Of a DNA stretch of 18,576 nt, positions 7,661 through 16,476 are shown one piece after another. The first letter of the stretch is position 1. Every line of letters begins with the position of its first letter. The notes below the pieces were generated by a model. The model was not told the DNA's origin, did no database searches, and saw only the letters and a program-made list of their open reading frames with translations. Position numbers and translations under genes: made by a program. The stretch is from Bacteroidales bacterium (GTDB taxonomy: Bacteria; Bacteroidota; Bacteroidia; Bacteroidales; F082), in assembly GCA_024689285.1 (NCBI GenBank), contig JAILDR010000238.1, forward strand, positions 1-18,576. Reading direction: 5' to 3'.

Positions 7661-9316
7661 ATGCTCAAGCACCTACAAATCAGCAACTACGCCTTGATTG
7701 ACGAACTTGACGTCAGTTTTAAGACAGGATTTAGTGTTATCACGGGTGAGACAGGTGCGGGCAAGTCCATCCTGTTGGGGGCTTTGGGATTTGCCTTGGG
7801 CGAACGCGCAGACACCAACGTGCTTTACGACAAAGAAAAGAAATGCATCGTCGAAGCCCAATTCGAACTGACCGACGACACCCTACGGCCTCTCTTCGAA
7901 GAAAACGACCTCGACTTTGAGCCCGAGTGCATCTTCCGCCGCGAGCTGAGCCCGCAGAAAAAAAGCCGCGCTTTCATCAACGACACACCTGTCGCCTTGC
8001 AGACGATGAAAGAGATTGGCAGCCTCCTCGTTGACATCCACTCGCAACACGACTCCCTGCTGCTCACCGATGCCAATTTCCAATTAAGGCTGTTGGACGA
8101 CATCGCACAAAACGCCACACACTTGGCCGATTACCAAGCAGAATACAGCAACTACAGCACCCTCAAGCGGAAACTCAATGAGCTGAAGGACATCGCAACC
8201 AAAAACACCGCCGAGAACGACTACCTGAAGTTCCAACTCGACGAACTCGACAAAGCCGACCTCAAGGAAGGCGAATACGCCGATATGGAGCAAACGCTCC
8301 ACATCATGGAAAACGCCGAAGAAATCAAGAACCTCCTGGTGACTGCCAACAGCCTGATGGACAGCGCCGAAAACGCTATTCTGGGACAAGTCAACGAATT
8401 GGCCTCCACCCTGTCGCGACTGAAACATCTGCTGCCCGATACTGAAAGTCTTGGAGAACGAATCGAGACCCTGAAGGTGGAGCTAAAAGACATCGCTTAC
8501 GACCTGCACCGCAAGGAAGACGAGACCCAATTCGACGAAAGCGAGCTGCAGATTCTGCAAGAACGCTACGACCTGCTCAATCGCCTGATGATGAAGCATC
8601 GCGTCGGAAACTACGAGGCACTTATCGCTCTTCGCGACAGCCTGAAAGAAAAGGTAAACGCTTTCGAGAACATCGACGAGTCCATTGCCAAAACTGAGAA
8701 AGAATTGAATGGCAGCGAAAAACGTCTCTCCTCCATAGCCAAAGCCCTGCACGACCGCCGTTGCCAAGCGGCCACAACCTTTGGAGAACAAGTAAGTCTC
8801 CTTGTACGACAATTGGCTATGCCTTTTGCCGTATTCCAAGTAGCGGTGGAAAGCCAATCGGGCTTCACCAACAAAGGCACCGACGGAATACGGTTCCTGT
8901 TTTCGGCCAACAAGGGCATCGCTCCCGACGACATCAGCCGTGTGGCCTCGGGCGGCGAGCTTTCGCGGCTCATGCTTGCCATCAAAAGTGCCGTATCGGG
9001 ATACAGCTACATCCCCACCCTTATCTTCGACGAGATTGACACAGGTGTTTCAGGCGAAGTGGCAGCCAAAATCGGAAGCATCATGCGACAGATGGGTCAC
9101 TCGCTGCAACTCATCGCCATTACTCACTTGCCACAAGTGGCCAGCCAAGCCGGGCAACATTATTTCATTTACAAAGACAACGAAGGCGAACGCACGCAAT
9201 CGCACATTCGCCTGTTGAATCCTGATGAGCGCATCAGCGAAATCGCCAAAATGCTGAGCAACGACACAGTGACAGCAGAAGCACTCAAAGCAGCGGAAGT
9301 ACTGTTGAAAGATTAA
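7661..9316 (+). CDS. recN: DNA repair ATPase RecN
   Basis: RecN is an SMC-like ATPase that acts on DNA double-strand breaks during recombinational repair. The 551-residue product has the normal length and layout: a Walker A motif GETGAGKS (29-36) near the N terminus, a long charged coiled-coil region (about 150-380), the ABC signature SGGELSRLML starting at S430, and Walker B LIFDEID with D457, followed by the D loop GVSGEVA. It closes the bamD operon. Its TAA stop overlaps the stop of the convergent C10 pseudogene in a shared TTAA (9313-9316), so there is no space for a terminator between them and the transcripts probably overlap. Confidence 0.96.
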   Translation: MLKHLQISNYALIDELDVSFKTGFSVITGETGAGKSILLGALGFALGERADTNVLYDKEKKCIVEAQFELTDDTLRPLFEENDLDFEPECIFRRELSPQKKSRAFINDTPVALQTMKEIGSLLVDIHSQHDSLLLTDANFQLRLLDDIAQNATHLADYQAEYSNYSTLKRKLNELKDIATKNTAENDYLKFQLDELDKADLKEGEYADMEQTLHIMENAEEIKNLLVTANSLMDSAENAILGQVNELASTLSRLKHLLPDTESLGERIETLKVELKDIAYDLHRKEDETQFDESELQILQERYDLLNRLMMKHRVGNYEALIALRDSLKEKVNAFENIDESIAKTEKELNGSEKRLSSIAKALHDRRCQAATTFGEQVSLLVRQLAMPFAVFQVAVESQSGFTNKGTDGIRFLFSANKGIAPDDISRVASGGELSRLMLAIKSAVSGYSYIPTLIFDEIDTGVSGEVAAKIGSIMRQMGHSLQLIAITHLPQVASQAGQHYFIYKDNEGERTQSHIRLLNPDERISEIAKMLSNDTVTAEALKAAEVLLKD

Positions 9317-10784
9317 TTCCCTTTCAGGAATTTCACCGTAGAAACAGCACCATTTTCCTCCACGATACGGACGAAATACACCCCTTCGGGCCAGTTGTTG
9401 ACCTCAACGACCTTTTCCGAACCGTGATACACTAACTGTCCAATCGCATTGAACACATTGATTTCCTGCATATTGCCTTCTACCGTAAAGCTATCGGAAG
9501 CGGGATTGGGATACAAAGCGACACCTGAAAGGCTCTCCCCTACTGAGGTCACAGCAACTTCAACGGTTGCCATCTCCGACTCGCAGGTCTCACCGTCGCG
9601 CTCATAGCTTACCGTCACGCCATAACTACGTGTCCCGACGGGAGGATTCGGATCGATAACCTGGTACTGATAGGGATTGTCTATCGTGCGAATCAAAATG
9701 CCGTCACGATAGAGATTATAGCAGACAAAATCGGTTCCGGTCCAATAATAATCCACCGTTGCACTATAATCGTCATCGCTCCAATAGTGATAATATGCTC
9801 TCTCGATATACGGAGCATGACAATCAACACCACAGTCAATCATATAGTCGATGATGTCACCCACTTCCGGATAGCCGTCGGAAGCCACAATCAGATTGTC
9901 GTCCCAATCGTACACCTCATACGACACTTCCTCAAGGCTGCCATGAGTATAGCAAGACCCACATTTTCGGAATAGGCACCGCTGGCATTGGGGCCATACA
10001 TCATGTCGACACTCACGCCCGCGTGATACTCCAACAAAGCCACAGCATCGACCTCGGCCTGTGGACTTGCGAAGTCGAGGAAGTCAGGCATCAGTTCAAA
10101 GCAATAGGTGGCATTTTCGAAATTGGCTTCCTGCCAGCCATAGTTACCATACTGGGTGTTGGCATCGTAGCCGTGTCCGCCTTGACCATGACGGGGCCAT
10201 TCCCAATATCGCATAATCTGGCTCATGGCGTTGGCCACACAACCCGACTTACAATGACCACTATAAACAGATGTAGCATCTTCGGGAGCCATGTTATTGT
10301 AAAGGTCGGTCTGATTCCAAATCGAAGCCAACAAAGGAGCCACACCGCGATTGATTCTTTCATCATTCAGCTTACCTGTCTCAGCAAGGCGCGTCCAGTC
10401 GGCAACGGCTTGTTCAGTACGAACTTCACCATTCTCCACCATCTGCACGAAACCTGCCTTGTAATTCTCAAAGAAAGACCTCAGGCCATCGGGCAGTTGG
10501 GCAGTGAAATTACTTTCCGTCGAATAACCCAAGATGGGGCGCATACGGTCGTCGGCAGAGACGATGACAAAACCCTTCGGGTGTAACGAAAAGACATAGA
10601 AACAGGGCTGTCCATTATCGGTTACTTCTGTATAGGCCAATTCCGCCACGGAAGATTTCACGGAGGTATTGATGTTCATAAACTTGACCCCCAATTTTTT
10701 GGCTTGCTCTACATCAACAGGATTGGCCTGCAATATCCCCGCAAGCAACAATGATGTCAGGGAAAGGAATAACAGTTTTTTCAT
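9313..10784 (-). pseudogene. Broken C10 (streptopain-like) peptidase with internal deletion and frameshift
   Basis: Two reading frames together form a damaged copy of the neighbouring peptidase. The first (10784 down to 9891) has a signal peptide, Spi-type propeptide (GFVIVSADDRMRPILGYS) and the catalytic cysteine C182 in CKSGCVANAMSQIM. It matches the neighbour up to SGAYSEN, then runs out of frame. The second (open from about 9963 down to 9313) resumes with SYEVYDWDDNLIVASDG, equivalent to the neighbour's CYFEIYNWDGGLIYATDD, and ends in a beta-sandwich and a T9SS sorting domain (YPNPASDSFTV ... EGVYFVRI). Against the neighbour about 275 residues are missing, including the catalytic histidine segment GGGHAFVCDGYD. 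No active C10 enzyme can be made. A misassembly between the tandem copies is the main alternative. It is 18 bp downstream of the intact copy. Confidence 0.85.
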
Positions 10785-10802
10785 GTGAATGGATTTAGGG
10801 GT

Positions 10803-12776
10803 TTATTGTTTAAGGATTTTCTCAAAACGTACTTGTCCATCGTTGGCCTCGATGCGGACGAAATACACACCCGCCTCTAACTCCGACAAATCAATCACCT
10901 GCTGACGAGAGGAAATCGCACATTGTCCCAATGCGTTATATACCTCGACTTTGGCCACTTCCACGCCCTCAATCACAATCTGCGAACGGGTGGGGTTGGG
11001 ATAGACAGAAATAGTTTCTTCCCCATTTTCAGCTACATCGTCGGAGCAGTCGACATAGACGCTGCACAACTCCCCTATCTCAGGTTTATCGTCTGTGGCA
11101 TAAATGAGACCTCCGTCCCAGTTGTAAATCTCAAAATAACACTCGCCATCCTTGCCGCCGATGGTATAAGCCCAATGAATCTTCATATCATCAAAGGAAG
11201 GCACATCCACCTTGACGGTCGCATCATCACCTTCAGCGAGTCCAATCCTTGCAACAGCATTGCCGCGCGAGTCGACAATAGAAATGGCAGAAGCAATCCA
11301 ACCGTCACCCACAGAATCGTGAAGATGGAAATCAAGGGTACAAGTCGGTCCGTTCAAGATGGTGTCTTTCACCATAGGTCCCAGATACTCTCCGGAAAAA
11401 GGATACACACAATAATGACTGATGCCCAGCGCATTGTCATCATAATAACTGATTTGCGCACCAGCCTCAACATTGTATTCAGTGTGGATTATTTCGTTGT
11501 TACGCATGAAAACAATGCTGTCGAGTTGCTCAATATTCCAGTCACCGCCAACCACCATCGAAGGTGCAATGAAACTGATGCAATTGGTTCCTTCGGCGAC
11601 AGCCTGCACCTGAAAGTCTTTGACACCTTCGGGGCAGAACATGTGAGGATAAGCATCAGGGACGATACCGAAAATGGCCGAATGCCCTTCAGGGAAAGAA
11701 TAATGCGAGAGATAAAAACCGTTAATGGCATAATAGCCATTATCAAGCCCCTGCCAGCCCCAGTTGAAGTGGAACATATTGTTGTCATCGTAGCCGTCGC
11801 ACACAAAAGCATGACCTCCTCCATTGCCCGAAGCGCTGTAATAGAGCGGCATACCGCCGTCGAGGTTTTCACGCAACATTTCATCCCATTGGGAGTCCTG
11901 ATGCCAATCACGATAGTCGATATACATGTGCTCATCATAGATGAAATTCTCAGTCATCGCACCTGTCACGCTTTGCGAGAAAGCGCCACTGCCGTCGGGA
12001 CTATAGCCCATCTCGACACTCACGCCAGCATGGTACTGCAACAGCGCCACTGCATCAATCTCGGCATCGGTCGAAGTCCAATCCAAAAAATCAGGCATGA
12101 GATCATAGCGATAAACGGCACTCTCAAATGAAGCGGCAATCTGTCCATATTCCCAAATCTGATAAATATGTGCGCCGCGTCCGACGCGAGGCCATTGCCA
12201 GTAGTACATGATTTGCGACATAGCCGTTGCCACGCAACCGGCAAAAACGTGTCCATCAGGGCCCAAGGTATCTTCCGGACAGCGGCGGTTATAAAGTGCC
12301 GACTGGTTCCAAGTGCAGGTCAGCAGCTTAGGCACCGTGCGAGTGATTCTGTCATTATTGATTTTGCCCGTTGCTGCAAGGCGTTCCCAATCGCTGACGG
12401 CCTCAGCAGAACGCGAATCGCCGCTGGCGAACAAGTCGGTAAAGCCTGCACGATAGTTATGGAAGAAACTCTCCACACCTTCGGGAAGCGCTTCGCTGAA
12501 AGTACCCTCGGTGGAGTAGCCCAAGATGGGTTTGGCACGGTCGTCAGCCGACACGATGACAAAGCCATTGGGCTGCATCGAGAAGACGTAGAAACAAGCC
12601 TCACCTTGTTCGGTATAGCCTGTATAAACAAGTTGAGCCTCATCCGCTCTGATTCCAGTATTGGCATTCATAAACTTAATGCCCAGCGATTTGGCCATCT
12701 CCACATCAACGGGTTTGGCCTGAAGTCCGCCCATAAACAGCGCAACCATCAGGAGAAATAACATACTTTTTTTCAT
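10803..12776 (-). CDS. Secreted C10 family (streptopain-like) cysteine peptidase with T9SS sorting domain
   Basis: This encodes a 657-residue exported cysteine endopeptidase. In order it has a signal peptide (1-20, GGLQA|K) and an inhibitory Spi propeptide (about 21-150, with GFVIVSADDRAKPILGYS). The C10 catalytic domain (about 150-385) has C181 in FAGCVATAMSQIM, H322 in GGGHAFVCDGYD and the following FHFNWGWQG. Next come an Fn3-like region, a jelly-roll 'HDSVGDGW' domain as seen in gingipain-type adhesins (about 465-575), and a T9SS type A sorting domain (about 588-657, YPNPTRSQIV ... AGVYFVRI). The catalytic pair is intact, so an active enzyme is likely. It is the parent or sister of the broken copy 18 bp downstream and follows the zinc-ribbon gene by 18 bp. 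No -7 element was found directly upstream. Confidence 0.93.
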   Translation of the reverse strand: MKKSMLFLLMVALFMGGLQAKPVDVEMAKSLGIKFMNANTGIRADEAQLVYTGYTEQGEACFYVFSMQPNGFVIVSADDRAKPILGYSTEGTFSEALPEGVESFFHNYRAGFTDLFASGDSRSAEAVSDWERLAATGKINNDRITRTVPKLLTCTWNQSALYNRRCPEDTLGPDGHVFAGCVATAMSQIMYYWQWPRVGRGAHIYQIWEYGQIAASFESAVYRYDLMPDFLDWTSTDAEIDAVALLQYHAGVSVEMGYSPDGSGAFSQSVTGAMTENFIYDEHMYIDYRDWHQDSQWDEMLRENLDGGMPLYYSASGNGGGHAFVCDGYDDNNMFHFNWGWQGLDNGYYAINGFYLSHYSFPEGHSAIFGIVPDAYPHMFCPEGVKDFQVQAVAEGTNCISFIAPSMVVGGDWNIEQLDSIVFMRNNEIIHTEYNVEAGAQISYYDDNALGISHYCVYPFSGEYLGPMVKDTILNGPTCTLDFHLHDSVGDGWIASAISIVDSRGNAVARIGLAEGDDATVKVDVPSFDDMKIHWAYTIGGKDGECYFEIYNWDGGLIYATDDKPEIGELCSVYVDCSDDVAENGEETISVYPNPTRSQIVIEGVEVAKVEVYNALGQCAISSRQQVIDLSELEAGVYFVRIEANDGQVRFEKILKQ

Positions 12777-12794
12777 GGCAATCTATTATGTTGT

Positions 12795-13160
12795 TTATAA
12801 ATCATTGTTTTTCACCAAAACGAAATGATCGTTGTCATTCTCTTTTGGCAAGTAGCCTTGGTCATATACGAAATGATATACTCCACCCGCCTTAGTGGTA
12901 TAGATATGGGTGAAATATTTGAAATCAAAGCCTTTTTCCTTCAACTGCTGCCTGCTGACGAATGACTTCCCTTTAACATTTAACTCTACCAAAATATTAT
13001 AGTTGCGGGCCAAAATTGCATTGATGTTCCGTACCACATTGATTTGTTTATGCGTCCTCTCATAGTTATAGCTGTTGCGGCACGAGTCGCAGCAAAACTT
13101 CTTGTCCATACGGCCAATGATAGGTTCACCACAGTAAAGGCATTTTCTCTGTTCGTCCAT
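12795..13160 (-). CDS. Small zinc-ribbon protein of unknown function
   Basis: This encodes a 121-residue cytoplasmic protein. The N terminus has a probable treble-clef or zinc-ribbon site, C7-x2-C10 and C23-x3-C27 (CLYCGEP ... KKFCCDSCRNSYN), similar to zinc-finger heads that bind DNA, RNA or protein. The rest is a basic helix (INVVRNINAILARNYNILVEL) and a strand-rich tail (FKYFTHIYTTKAGGVYHFVYDQGY). Similar short proteins occur in other Bacteroidota, but I know of no assigned function. It lies between the DUF4159 gene (39 bp upstream) and the intact C10 peptidase (18 bp downstream), and is probably cotranscribed. Nothing else links it to peptidase function. Confidence 0.7.
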   Translation of the reverse strand: MDEQRKCLYCGEPIIGRMDKKFCCDSCRNSYNYERTHKQINVVRNINAILARNYNILVELNVKGKSFVSRQQLKEKGFDFKYFTHIYTTKAGGVYHFVYDQGYLPKENDNDHFVLVKNNDL

Positions 13161-13199
13161 GTATGTTGAATTGTTGATTGTTTAACTATTTAATTGTTG

Positions 13200-13853
13200 T
13201 TATTTAGTAAAAACGTACCGCAAGATGTTCGCACCCATTTTCAGGGCCTTCTCGCGTGTTTCTTGAGAGTCGTGGTGCACGCGCTGGTCTTCCCATCCGT
13301 CTCCGAGGTCACACTCATAGGTGAAGATGCACACCACCCTACCCTCGTATATCAAGGCGAAGAGTTGGGGAGGTTTGTTGTCGTGTTCGTGGATTTTCGG
13401 CAAGCCGTTCGGGAACGAATAAGGCTTTTGGAAAATCTCATGCGTGTAGGGCAATTCCACAAAGTCCAGTTCGGGGAACACCTTTTTCATCTGAGGCTCA
13501 ATATACTGCCGGATGCCATAATTGTCGTCGATGTGGAGGAAACCGCCTGCCAGCATATAGTTACGCAGGTTTTGCGCCTCGGCTGCATCAAACACCACAT
13601 TACCGTGGCCCGTCATATAGACGTAGGGATAGTTGAACAAATCAGGACTCGAAGGCTCCACCGTCGGCACGTTGGGGTTGATGTCGGTGCCAATCTCCTG
13701 ATTGCAGAAACGCACCAGATTGGGGAGCGAGGTAGGATTACCGTACCAGTCGCCGCCCCCTCGATATTTCAGCAACGCAATGTTGAGTTGCTGAGCCGAT
13801 GCGGCAAAGGAGAACGACAACAAAAACAATATGACGACAAACAGCTTCTTCAT
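13200..13853 (-). CDS. Exported DUF4159 family protein
   Basis: This encodes a 217-residue protein with a signal peptide (MKKLFVVILFLLSFSFAASA|Q). The mature region has the DUF4159 hallmarks YRGGGDWYGNPTSLPNLVRF, YMTGHGNVVFDAAEAQNLRNYM and GGFLHIDDNYGIRQYI, a fold related to glutamine-amidotransferase-like domains but with no known activity. I start it at 13853 rather than the longer 13886, because this ATG overlaps the rsmE stop as ATGA and is followed directly by the signal peptide. That overlap implies translational coupling to rsmE. The rsmE-DUF4159 pair is commonly seen in Bacteroidota. The protein is expected in the periplasm or on the envelope. Confidence 0.87.
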   Translation of the reverse strand: MKKLFVVILFLLSFSFAASAQQLNIALLKYRGGGDWYGNPTSLPNLVRFCNQEIGTDINPNVPTVEPSSPDLFNYPYVYMTGHGNVVFDAAEAQNLRNYMLAGGFLHIDDNYGIRQYIEPQMKKVFPELDFVELPYTHEIFQKPYSFPNGLPKIHEHDNKPPQLFALIYEGRVVCIFTYECDLGDGWEDQRVHHDSQETREKALKMGANILRYVFTK

Positions 13854-14557
13854 TTCATCTGATTTATTAGTTGAATCGTATGGCAAGCTACAACGGCAGC
13901 TGTTTCCGTTCTCAGCCGGGCTTCGCCCAAACTACACGGCACAAAACCATTTTGCTTGGCCAGTTCCACTTCTTCGGGGCTGAAGTCGCCTTCTGGACCA
14001 ATCAGCACCAAGGCGTTTTCCCCTTTATTATAAAGGTCGCAGAGACCTTCCTTCACGTCGTCGTCAATCCAAGCGATGAACTTCTGACCCTCAAAGGGCA
14101 GCTTCACCAGTTTATCAAACGGCATCAGGTCTTCCACCTTAGGCAGTCGCGACTTAATGCTTTGCTTCATGGCAGCCACCATCACCTTCTGAAAACGCTC
14201 CACGTTGGCTGCACGGCGTTCGGAATGATAAGAAGTGAAGAGGCGCACCTTGTCTACGCCTATCTCAGTAGCTTTTTCAAGAAACCACTCGGTGCGCTCG
14301 TTAAGTTTGGTCGGGGCGATGGCGATTTCCAGATTGAAGCCCCAGTGGTCATACCCTTTGCGCCGGTTGGTCAGGTTGACTGTAGCCCGCTTGGGCAGTG
14401 CCTCCACCAACTCAGCGTCGAACAGGAAACCCTCGCCATTGGTGACGCAGAAACGCTCGCCCTCGGTCATACGCAGCACTTTGACGCAATGCTTGGATTC
14501 GTCTTCGGGCAAGGTCGTTAGACCTTCAGTCGCTTCGGGTATGTAAAAGACATTCAT
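13850..14557 (-). CDS. rsmE: 16S rRNA (uracil1498-N3)-methyltransferase
   Basis: RsmE methylates N3 of U1498 in 16S rRNA using S-adenosylmethionine. The 235-residue product has the N-terminal PUA-like domain (MNVFYIPEATEG, HCVKVLRM) and the C-terminal SPOUT domain with its knot motifs ALVLIGPEGDFSPEEVELA and SLGEARLRTETAAVVA. The start is set at 14557 (MNVFY), which agrees with family N termini; the longer frame to 14581 would begin inside a palindromic repeat. Its stop overlaps the DUF4159 start (ATGA). It lies downstream of argS on the same strand, separated by the repeat element, so it may be read from the argS promoter. Confidence 0.93.
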   Translation of the reverse strand: MNVFYIPEATEGLTTLPEDESKHCVKVLRMTEGERFCVTNGEGFLFDAELVEALPKRATVNLTNRRKGYDHWGFNLEIAIAPTKLNERTEWFLEKATEIGVDKVRLFTSYHSERRAANVERFQKVMVAAMKQSIKSRLPKVEDLMPFDKLVKLPFEGQKFIAWIDDDVKEGLCDLYNKGENALVLIGPEGDFSPEEVELAKQNGFVPCSLGEARLRTETAAVVACHTIQLINQMK

Positions 14558-14570
14558 TTTGTTCCATTCG

Positions 14571-14640
14571 TAGAGACGCATTGCATGCGTCTCATTTATT
14601 TTTCATTTCTATAATTTGAGACGCATTCAATGCGTCTCTA
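14571..14640. repeat. 70-bp REP/BIME-like double palindrome between argS and rsmE
   Basis: Two near-identical palindromes, each with arms GAGACGCAT/ATGCGTCTC, lie at 14573-14593 and 14618-14638, separated by an AT-rich 24-bp spacer. The outermost 13 bp are perfect inverted repeats (TAGAGACGCATTG at 14571-14583 against 14628-14640). Each half could fold as a hairpin on either strand, but neither is followed by a T run. The paired-palindrome layout is like bacterial interspersed mosaic elements. Confidence 0.85.
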
Positions 14641-14642
14641 CA

Positions 14643-16454
14643 TTACATCCTATTAGGCATTCCTATACCCAGCAATTCAGAGGCATTGCGCAACAAGGCG
14701 GCCACCATGTCGCACACCTGAAGGCGGAACATACGACGGTCGGCATCGGACTCCTTCAGGATGCTGCACTCTTGATAGAATTGGTTGAACTCCTTGGCGA
14801 GGTCGAAGATAAAGTTGGCCACCATCGCGGGGCTGCGGTTTTCGGCGGCCTGGTTCAGCACCATCGGCCAGCCGTACATCATCACGATGATTTCCTTTTC
14901 CTTGGGCTGCAAATCGCCGATCTTCACTTCGCTTTCCAACTTGATGCCTTGTTCCTCAGCCTTGCGCAACACCGAGCAGATACGGGCATGGGTATATTGA
15001 ACGAAGGGGCCTGTGTTGCCGTTAAAGTCGATGGACTCCTCTGGATTGAACAGCATGGTCTTCTTCGGGTCGACCTTGAGGATGAAGTATTTCAAAGCCC
15101 CCAAACCGATGGTGTGATACAGTTTGTCAGCCTCCTCGGGCGAGAGATCCTTGGCTTTACCGAGTTCGTCGGAGACGGCCTTGGCCGTAGCCACCATCTC
15201 GTCCATCAAATCATCGGCATCCACAACGGTTCCTTCACGCGACTTCATTTTGCCGTTGGGCAGTTCAACCATACCATAAGAAAGGTGTTCAATAGCATTG
15301 CCCCACTCACGGCCCAAACGCACCAACACGCGCTTCAGCACATCGAAGTGGTAAATCTGTTCATTACCCACCACATAAATCAGTTTCTCCGGATCGTATT
15401 CATTCACGCGCAGTTGTGCGGTACCAAGATCCTGAGTCATATAAACCGAGGTGCCGTCGCGGCGCAGCAGGAGCTTTTCGTCCAAGCCTTCATCGCGGAG
15501 GTCGCACCACACGGAGTTATCATCGCGGCGGTACAACACACCCTTTTCCAGACCTTCCTGCACGAGAGCTTTGCCCAAGAGGTAAGTCTGCGACTCATAG
15601 TAAATCTTCTCGAAAGCCACACCGAGACGCTTGTAGGTTACATCAAAGCCGTCATACACCCATTGGTTCATCATTTCCCACAGCTGGCGCACCTCCGGGT
15701 CGTTGGCTTCCCAGCGCACCAGCATCTCGCGGGCTTCATGCATCAGCGTGGACGCAGCTTCGGCCTTGGCCTTAGCTTCTTCCTTGGCTTTCTCATCCAA
15801 AGTATCGAAGTCTACAGGCAACAGGGTCTTCAGTTCCTCTTTATATTTCTTGTCGAACAGCACGTAGAAGTCGCCGATGAGATGGTCGCCTTTCTTGCCA
15901 GTCGATTCAGGCGTACAGCCGTTGCCCCATTTCAGCCAAGCCAGCATACTCTTACAGATGTGGATGCCACGGTCGTTTACCAGATTGACGCGCACCACGT
16001 TCTTGCCGTTGGCTTTCATGATTTCCGACACGCTCCAGCCGAGCAGGTTATTACGGATATGACCCAAATGCAAGGGTTTGTTCGTGTTGGGCGACGAATA
16101 TTCAATTACCACGGGCTTGCCTGAAACGGGCTTGCGGCCAAACTCGCGGTTCTCGTGGTTCGCCTTAAAGAAATCCATCCAGAACTTATCGGAAATCAAC
16201 AGGTTGAGGAAGCCCTTCACCACGTTGAACCTGGCAATCATATCAGACTCCTTGATCATTTCGGCACCCATCTCGTTGGCCAGTTGCTCGGGATTGCGGC
16301 CCGCCAGCTTCACAAAAGGAAACACCACAATAGTCATATCGCCCTCAAACTCGGGGCGCGTCTTCTGGAAATTCACCTGCTGCACAGGCGGTTCCTGTCC
16401 GTATAAAGCTTTGAACGACTTTATGAATAACTCTCTTAATACTTGTTCTAACAT
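14643..16454 (-). CDS. argS: Arginyl-tRNA synthetase
   Basis: This encodes a 603-residue class I aminoacyl-tRNA synthetase that charges tRNA-Arg. It has the N-terminal additional domain (FEGDMTIVVFPF), the HIGH motif H129-L-G-H132 in NKPLHLGHIRNN, the KMSKS-type loop K402-M-K-S in GKMKSREGTVV, and the C-terminal DALR anticodon-binding helix bundle (GPFVQYTHARICSVL onward, ending ELLGIGMPNRM). The start is placed at 16454 (MLEQVL). The open frame continues to 16502, but a -7 element at 16477-16484 lies inside that extension, so the message would begin after the longer start. Length is normal for the family. It is the first gene of the long minus-strand run. Confidence 0.96.
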   Translation of the reverse strand: MLEQVLRELFIKSFKALYGQEPPVQQVNFQKTRPEFEGDMTIVVFPFVKLAGRNPEQLANEMGAEMIKESDMIARFNVVKGFLNLLISDKFWMDFFKANHENREFGRKPVSGKPVVIEYSSPNTNKPLHLGHIRNNLLGWSVSEIMKANGKNVVRVNLVNDRGIHICKSMLAWLKWGNGCTPESTGKKGDHLIGDFYVLFDKKYKEELKTLLPVDFDTLDEKAKEEAKAKAEAASTLMHEAREMLVRWEANDPEVRQLWEMMNQWVYDGFDVTYKRLGVAFEKIYYESQTYLLGKALVQEGLEKGVLYRRDDNSVWCDLRDEGLDEKLLLRRDGTSVYMTQDLGTAQLRVNEYDPEKLIYVVGNEQIYHFDVLKRVLVRLGREWGNAIEHLSYGMVELPNGKMKSREGTVVDADDLMDEMVATAKAVSDELGKAKDLSPEEADKLYHTIGLGALKYFILKVDPKKTMLFNPEESIDFNGNTGPFVQYTHARICSVLRKAEEQGIKLESEVKIGDLQPKEKEIIVMMYGWPMVLNQAAENRSPAMVANFIFDLAKEFNQFYQECSILKESDADRRMFRLQVCDMVAALLRNASELLGIGMPNRM

Positions 16455-16476
16455 AGCCAAATAATTTTCGTTGGTG

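Noticed and set aside
9891..9963. Programmed ribosomal frameshift joining the two C10 halves
   Set aside because: No slippery heptamer is apparent, and joining the frames would still leave out the catalytic His region, so a deletion explains it better.
10923..12131. 402-residue open frame on the plus strand
   Set aside because: It lies antisense to the intact C10 peptidase, which has its catalytic Cys and His and all domains; the opposite frame has no recognisable motif.
14616..16124. 502-residue open frame on the plus strand
   Set aside because: It is fully antisense to argS, whose class I synthetase motifs and length are complete; the His- and Gln-rich translation is typical of a shadow frame.
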